This document shows, one piece after another, positions 6,413-8,404 of a DNA stretch of 8,404 bases; positions within the stretch are counted from its first letter, which is position 1; each line of letters starts with the position of its first letter. This DNA is from Deltaproteobacteria bacterium (GTDB lineage Bacteria > Desulfobacterota > Desulfuromonadia > Geobacterales > Pseudopelobacteraceae). The stretch lies in the NCBI GenBank assembly GCA_030654645.1, contig JAURXC010000017.1, positions 1 to 8,404 of the forward strand, written 5' to 3'. Both the position numbers and the translations under genes were made by a program. The notes under the pieces were generated by a model. That model made no database searches and was not told the DNA's origin. It was given only the letters and a program-made list of their open reading frames with translations.

Positions 6413-6795
6413 AAGCCTTGATAGTTGACGATGTGGAAATGAACCGTGAATTGCTGGCCATTTTTCTCGAAGGGCGCGCCACGGTTGCCTTTGCCGAAAG
6501 TGGAGAGGATGCGTTGGAACTGGTGGAAGGAGCTCTCGAAAGCAAAGCGTATTATGACCTGATCTGCATGGACATCTTCATGCCGGGCAAGGACGGGCAT
6601 GAAACGCTCAAGGCTATCAGGGAGATGGAGTCCGCCCATGGCGGAGCACGGGCAACCGTTTTCATGGTCACCGGCAGCAGTTCCCCGGATGACATGTTCG
6701 ATGCGCTGATGCATGGCGATTGCGATGATTATCTCACCAAACCGCTGATGCAGCAGAGCTTTAACGAGCTTCTGGGCAAGCACGGACTGTGCTGA
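6409..6795 (+). CDS. single-domain response regulator (second receiver)
   Basis: The 128-residue protein is a lone receiver domain. It has acidic D7/D8, phospho-acceptor D55 (LICMDIFMPGKDG), T88, the aromatic switch Y108 and K111 (YLTKP), a complete canonical set. It resembles the first receiver throughout, sharing the pattern VDD-E--REL-A--LEG-A near the N-terminus, a longer loop before YDLI and the DGH after the phospho-acceptor strand, so the pair probably arose by duplication. A strong Shine-Dalgarno, AGGAGG, lies just before ATG 6409, and the ATGA overlap with fapA implies translational coupling. Phosphate from the HPt domain of the upstream kinase, and FapA as effector or target, are inferences from position. 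An AT-rich hairpin downstream probably ends the unit. Confidence 0.93.
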   Translation: MKALIVDDVEMNRELLAIFLEGRATVAFAESGEDALELVEGALESKAYYDLICMDIFMPGKDGHETLKAIREMESAHGGARATVFMVTGSSSPDDMFDALMHGDCDDYLTKPLMQQSFNELLGKHGLC

Positions 6796-6806
6796 TTGTG
6801 GCGGGG

Positions 6807-6830
6807 ATTGACGGCTGTCAATTTTGTTTT
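6807..6830 (+). terminator. candidate intrinsic terminator after the second receiver
   Basis: ATTGAC (6807-6812) and GTCAAT (6817-6822) form a perfect 6-bp stem with a GGCT loop, followed by TTTTGTTTT (6822-6830). The G run at 6803-6806 could add G-U pairs. The stem is AT-rich, so it is weaker than usual, but the position 11 nt after the stop fits the end of the FapA unit. Confidence 0.45.
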
Positions 6831-6857
6831 GATTCCACCTTTACGCTGTGCTAGAAA
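6829..6857 (+). promoter_or_regulatory. candidate promoter for the YtxH-like gene, possibly stress sigma type
   Basis: TTGATT (6829-6834) and TAGAAA (6852-6857) are separated by 17 nt, and the -10 region reads TGTGCTAGAAA. The TGTGC lead resembles the extended -10 of RpoS-dependent promoters in enterobacteria. Transcription would start near 6864, leaving about 43 nt of leader with the AAGGAG Shine-Dalgarno at 6895-6900. The hexamers are weak, so this is tentative. Confidence 0.3.
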
Positions 6858-6906
6858 TAGATCCTGTTTACATTAAATTTGGGTATCACTATAAAAGGAG
6901 TCTGTC

Positions 6907-7152
6907 ATGTCAACCAACAACGATAATGCCGCAGCTGCTGTGATTGCCTTTGTTTCCGGAGCCGTGATCGGCGCCGCCGCCGCTCTCCTGCTGGCTCCGG
7001 CGCCCGGTTGCGAAATGCGCGAGAAACTTTCCGGACTGGGTGAAACCGCCGCCGAACGTGTAAAACGTCTTGCCCGTGAAGCCAAGTTCAAGGTCACCCC
7101 CAAGACCAAGGGTGGCGATTATGAGTACGACGGCGGAGACGCCTGGATTTGA
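6907..7152 (+). CDS. YtxH-like small membrane protein
   Basis: This 81-residue protein has a short polar N-terminus, one hydrophobic segment (about 9-33, rich in Ala, Val and Leu with a GAVIGAAAALLLAP end) and then the typical YtxH continuation PGCEMREKL, in place of the usual PxSGxETRxKL. A basic amphipathic helix (ETAAERVKRLAREAK) and an acidic Asp/Gly/Tyr tail follow. The family consists of single-span inner-membrane proteins linked to the general stress response in Bacillus; the molecular role is unknown. The strong Shine-Dalgarno AAGGAG (6895-6900) lies 6 nt before ATG 6907. The LarA-family gene starts 13 nt after its stop, so the two may be cotranscribed, although no functional link is evident. 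Confidence 0.75.
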   Translation: MSTNNDNAAAAVIAFVSGAVIGAAAALLLAPAPGCEMREKLSGLGETAAERVKRLAREAKFKVTPKTKGGDYEYDGGDAWI

Positions 7153-7165
7153 AAGGCCACCGCGG

Positions 7166-8404
7166 ATGGAACTGAAATACGGTTCATCATCGTTTAATCT
7201 CGAACTCCCGCCGGAACGTCTGGCGGGAGTCATAGTCCCCCTGTTATCCCAGCCCGCCGAACCCTCAGAAAACATTATCAATGCCGCTCTTGATGCCTGT
7301 CTAGCGACGATCTCCGGATTCAGACCCGGTGAGAAGGTCGTCATTGTCACCTCGGACATCACCCGTTATAGCGGCAGCGAAATCTATCTCCCCTTGCTGG
7401 TGGAACGTTTAAACCGTCAGGGGATTGCCGACCGCGATATCGAGATACTGATCGCACTCGGAATTCACCGCAAACAGACCGACCACGAACACCAGAAGAT
7501 CGTCGGGCCGCTTTATGGCCGGATTCGCGTGACTGACCACGAGTGCGACGAATCGGGGCATCTGGCCCTGCTCGGCACCACTTCGAACGGTATCAGGGTC
7601 AGCATCAATCGCAAGGCGGTCGAGGCCGATCACCTGATATTGACCGGCACGATCGGATTTCACTACTTTGCCGGTTTCGGCGGCGGACGCAAGAGTGTAC
7701 TGCCCGGTATCGCCAGCCGTCAGGCCTGCATGGCCAGCCACTTTGCCGTACTAAACCCCGGCGCGGGGAACGGCAAAAATCCACTGGCAACAACCGGCAA
7801 CCTGGATGGCAACCCGGTGCATCAGGCCATGCTTGAAGCCTGTGCGATGGCAGCGCCCGATTTTATCCTGAATACCGTGCTGACTCCCGACAAGCGCATC
7901 ATGGCCGCCTTTGCCGGTGACTGGCGCGAGGCGCACGAAACCGGCTGTCGCTTTTATTCCGAATTCTTTGCATTCCCGCTGCGGGAAAAGGCCGATCTGG
8001 TGATCGCTTCCTGCGGAGGCTTTCCCAAGGACATCAACCTGATCCAGGCCCACAAGTCGATGGAGTATGCCTCCCAGGCGATCCACGACGGCGGAGTCCT
8101 GATTCTGCTGGCGGAGTGTCGCGACGGATTCGGCAATAGCACCTTCTTCAACTGGTTCCGCCACAAGCAACTGGACGCCTTCGAAGCGGCGTTGCGCCAG
8201 CAGTACGAAATCAACGGTCAGACCGCCTACTCGATGCTGCAGAAGGCCCAACGCTTCCGCATCATTCTTGTCTCCCAGTTTCCCGACAAGCAGGTGAAGG
8301 AGATGGGCATGCTGCCGGCCGCAACGCTTGATGAAGCGATGGAGTTGGCGGCCGGCCTGTCTCCTCCCGATTGGCGCGCCTATCTGATGCCCGAGGCGGG
8401 CAGT
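7166..8404 (+). CDS. LarA-family nickel-pincer racemase (3' end outside window)
   Basis: The frame is open from ATG 7166 to the window edge, 413 residues; the family is about 420-430, so only a short tail is missing. LarA is the lactate racemase that uses a nickel-pincer nucleotide cofactor. Residues known from the Lactobacillus plantarum enzyme recur at matching spacing: D64 and R67 (SDITR), H101 (ALGIHR), H166 (GFHYFAGFGGGRK), the cofactor-attaching K176, H192, and Q294 with K297 (GGFPKDINLIQAHK). The active site therefore looks complete. The segment after SDITR reads YSGSEIYLP rather than the RPVP type seen in lactate racemases, so the substrate may differ. No larB, larC or larE cofactor genes are in the window. 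The Shine-Dalgarno is weak (AAAGG, 7152-7156). There is no signal peptide. The family is certain; lactate as substrate is not, so no gene symbol is given. Confidence 0.88.
   Translation, partial: MELKYGSSSFNLELPPERLAGVIVPLLSQPAEPSENIINAALDACLATISGFRPGEKVVIVTSDITRYSGSEIYLPLLVERLNRQGIADRDIEILIALGIHRKQTDHEHQKIVGPLYGRIRVTDHECDESGHLALLGTTSNGIRVSINRKAVEADHLILTGTIGFHYFAGFGGGRKSVLPGIASRQACMASHFAVLNPGAGNGKNPLATTGNLDGNPVHQAMLEACAMAAPDFILNTVLTPDKRIMAAFAGDWREAHETGCRFYSEFFAFPLREKADLVIASCGGFPKDINLIQAHKSMEYASQAIHDGGVLILLAECRDGFGNSTFFNWFRHKQLDAFEAALRQQYEINGQTAYSMLQKAQRFRIILVSQFPDKQVKEMGMLPAATLDEAMELAAGLSPPDWRAYLMPEAGS

Noticed and set aside
6867..6895. TTTACA-N17-TATAAA, a good-looking promoter just before the YtxH-like gene
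   Set aside because: Its start would fall near 6902, downstream of the AAGGAG ribosome binding site, so the message would lack its own Shine-Dalgarno. The pair at 6829-6857 fits better.
7543..8251. Other frames open on both strands in the 3' part of the window
   Set aside because: They lie wholly within the LarA-family gene, whose conserved active-site residues fix the real frame.

Overview
The window reads as chromosomal DNA of a Deltaproteobacterium, probably of the Geobacter/Pelobacter/Desulfuromonas group. This rests on the gene set (PilZ, HDOD and FapA proteins, a tripartite hybrid kinase, many stand-alone receivers), moderately high GC and the style of the proteins; no phylogenetic marker is present. 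All ten supported genes lie on the + strand. I see no RNA gene, CRISPR array, insertion sequence or long repeat, and no gene-free stretch reaches 300 bases (the longest gaps are about 110 bases).

Layout: (1) 1-108 is the unrecognised C-terminal tail of a gene that starts outside the window. (2) 208-924 encodes a PilZ-type protein behind a plausible promoter. (3) 1007-4827 is a tightly packed unit of four genes: a small protein resembling the N-terminal region of HD-GYP proteins, an HDOD protein, a 732-residue hybrid histidine kinase (GAF-like, HisKA, HATPase, REC, HPt) and a single-domain receiver. Neighbouring genes overlap by 14 and 8 nt or are 24 nt apart. (4) 4940-6795 has its own candidate promoter and encodes a FapA/DUF342 beta-helix protein and, overlapping it by 4 nt, a second single-domain receiver. 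An AT-rich hairpin with a T-tract follows. (5) 6907-7152 encodes a YtxH-like single-span membrane protein. (6) 7166-8404 encodes a LarA-family nickel enzyme, cut by the window end.

The central part looks like one signalling module. The kinase has every residue needed for a His-Asp-His relay, but no DNA-binding or enzymatic output domain is encoded among 1007-6795. The HPt domain would be expected to pass phosphate to one or both paralogous receivers, which have no output domain and so should act by protein contact. The HDOD protein, the small protein and FapA are the candidate partners, with PilZ as a possible c-di-GMP input nearby. This wiring is inferred from gene order and domains. FapA is known from polar flagellum assembly in Vibrio, so a surface or motility role is one reasonable guess, although no flagellar gene is visible here.

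The YtxH and LarA genes look functionally separate, with a possible stress-type promoter. The LarA protein keeps all the nickel-pincer and catalytic residues known from Lactobacillus plantarum LarA at matching spacing, but its substrate cannot be read from the window.
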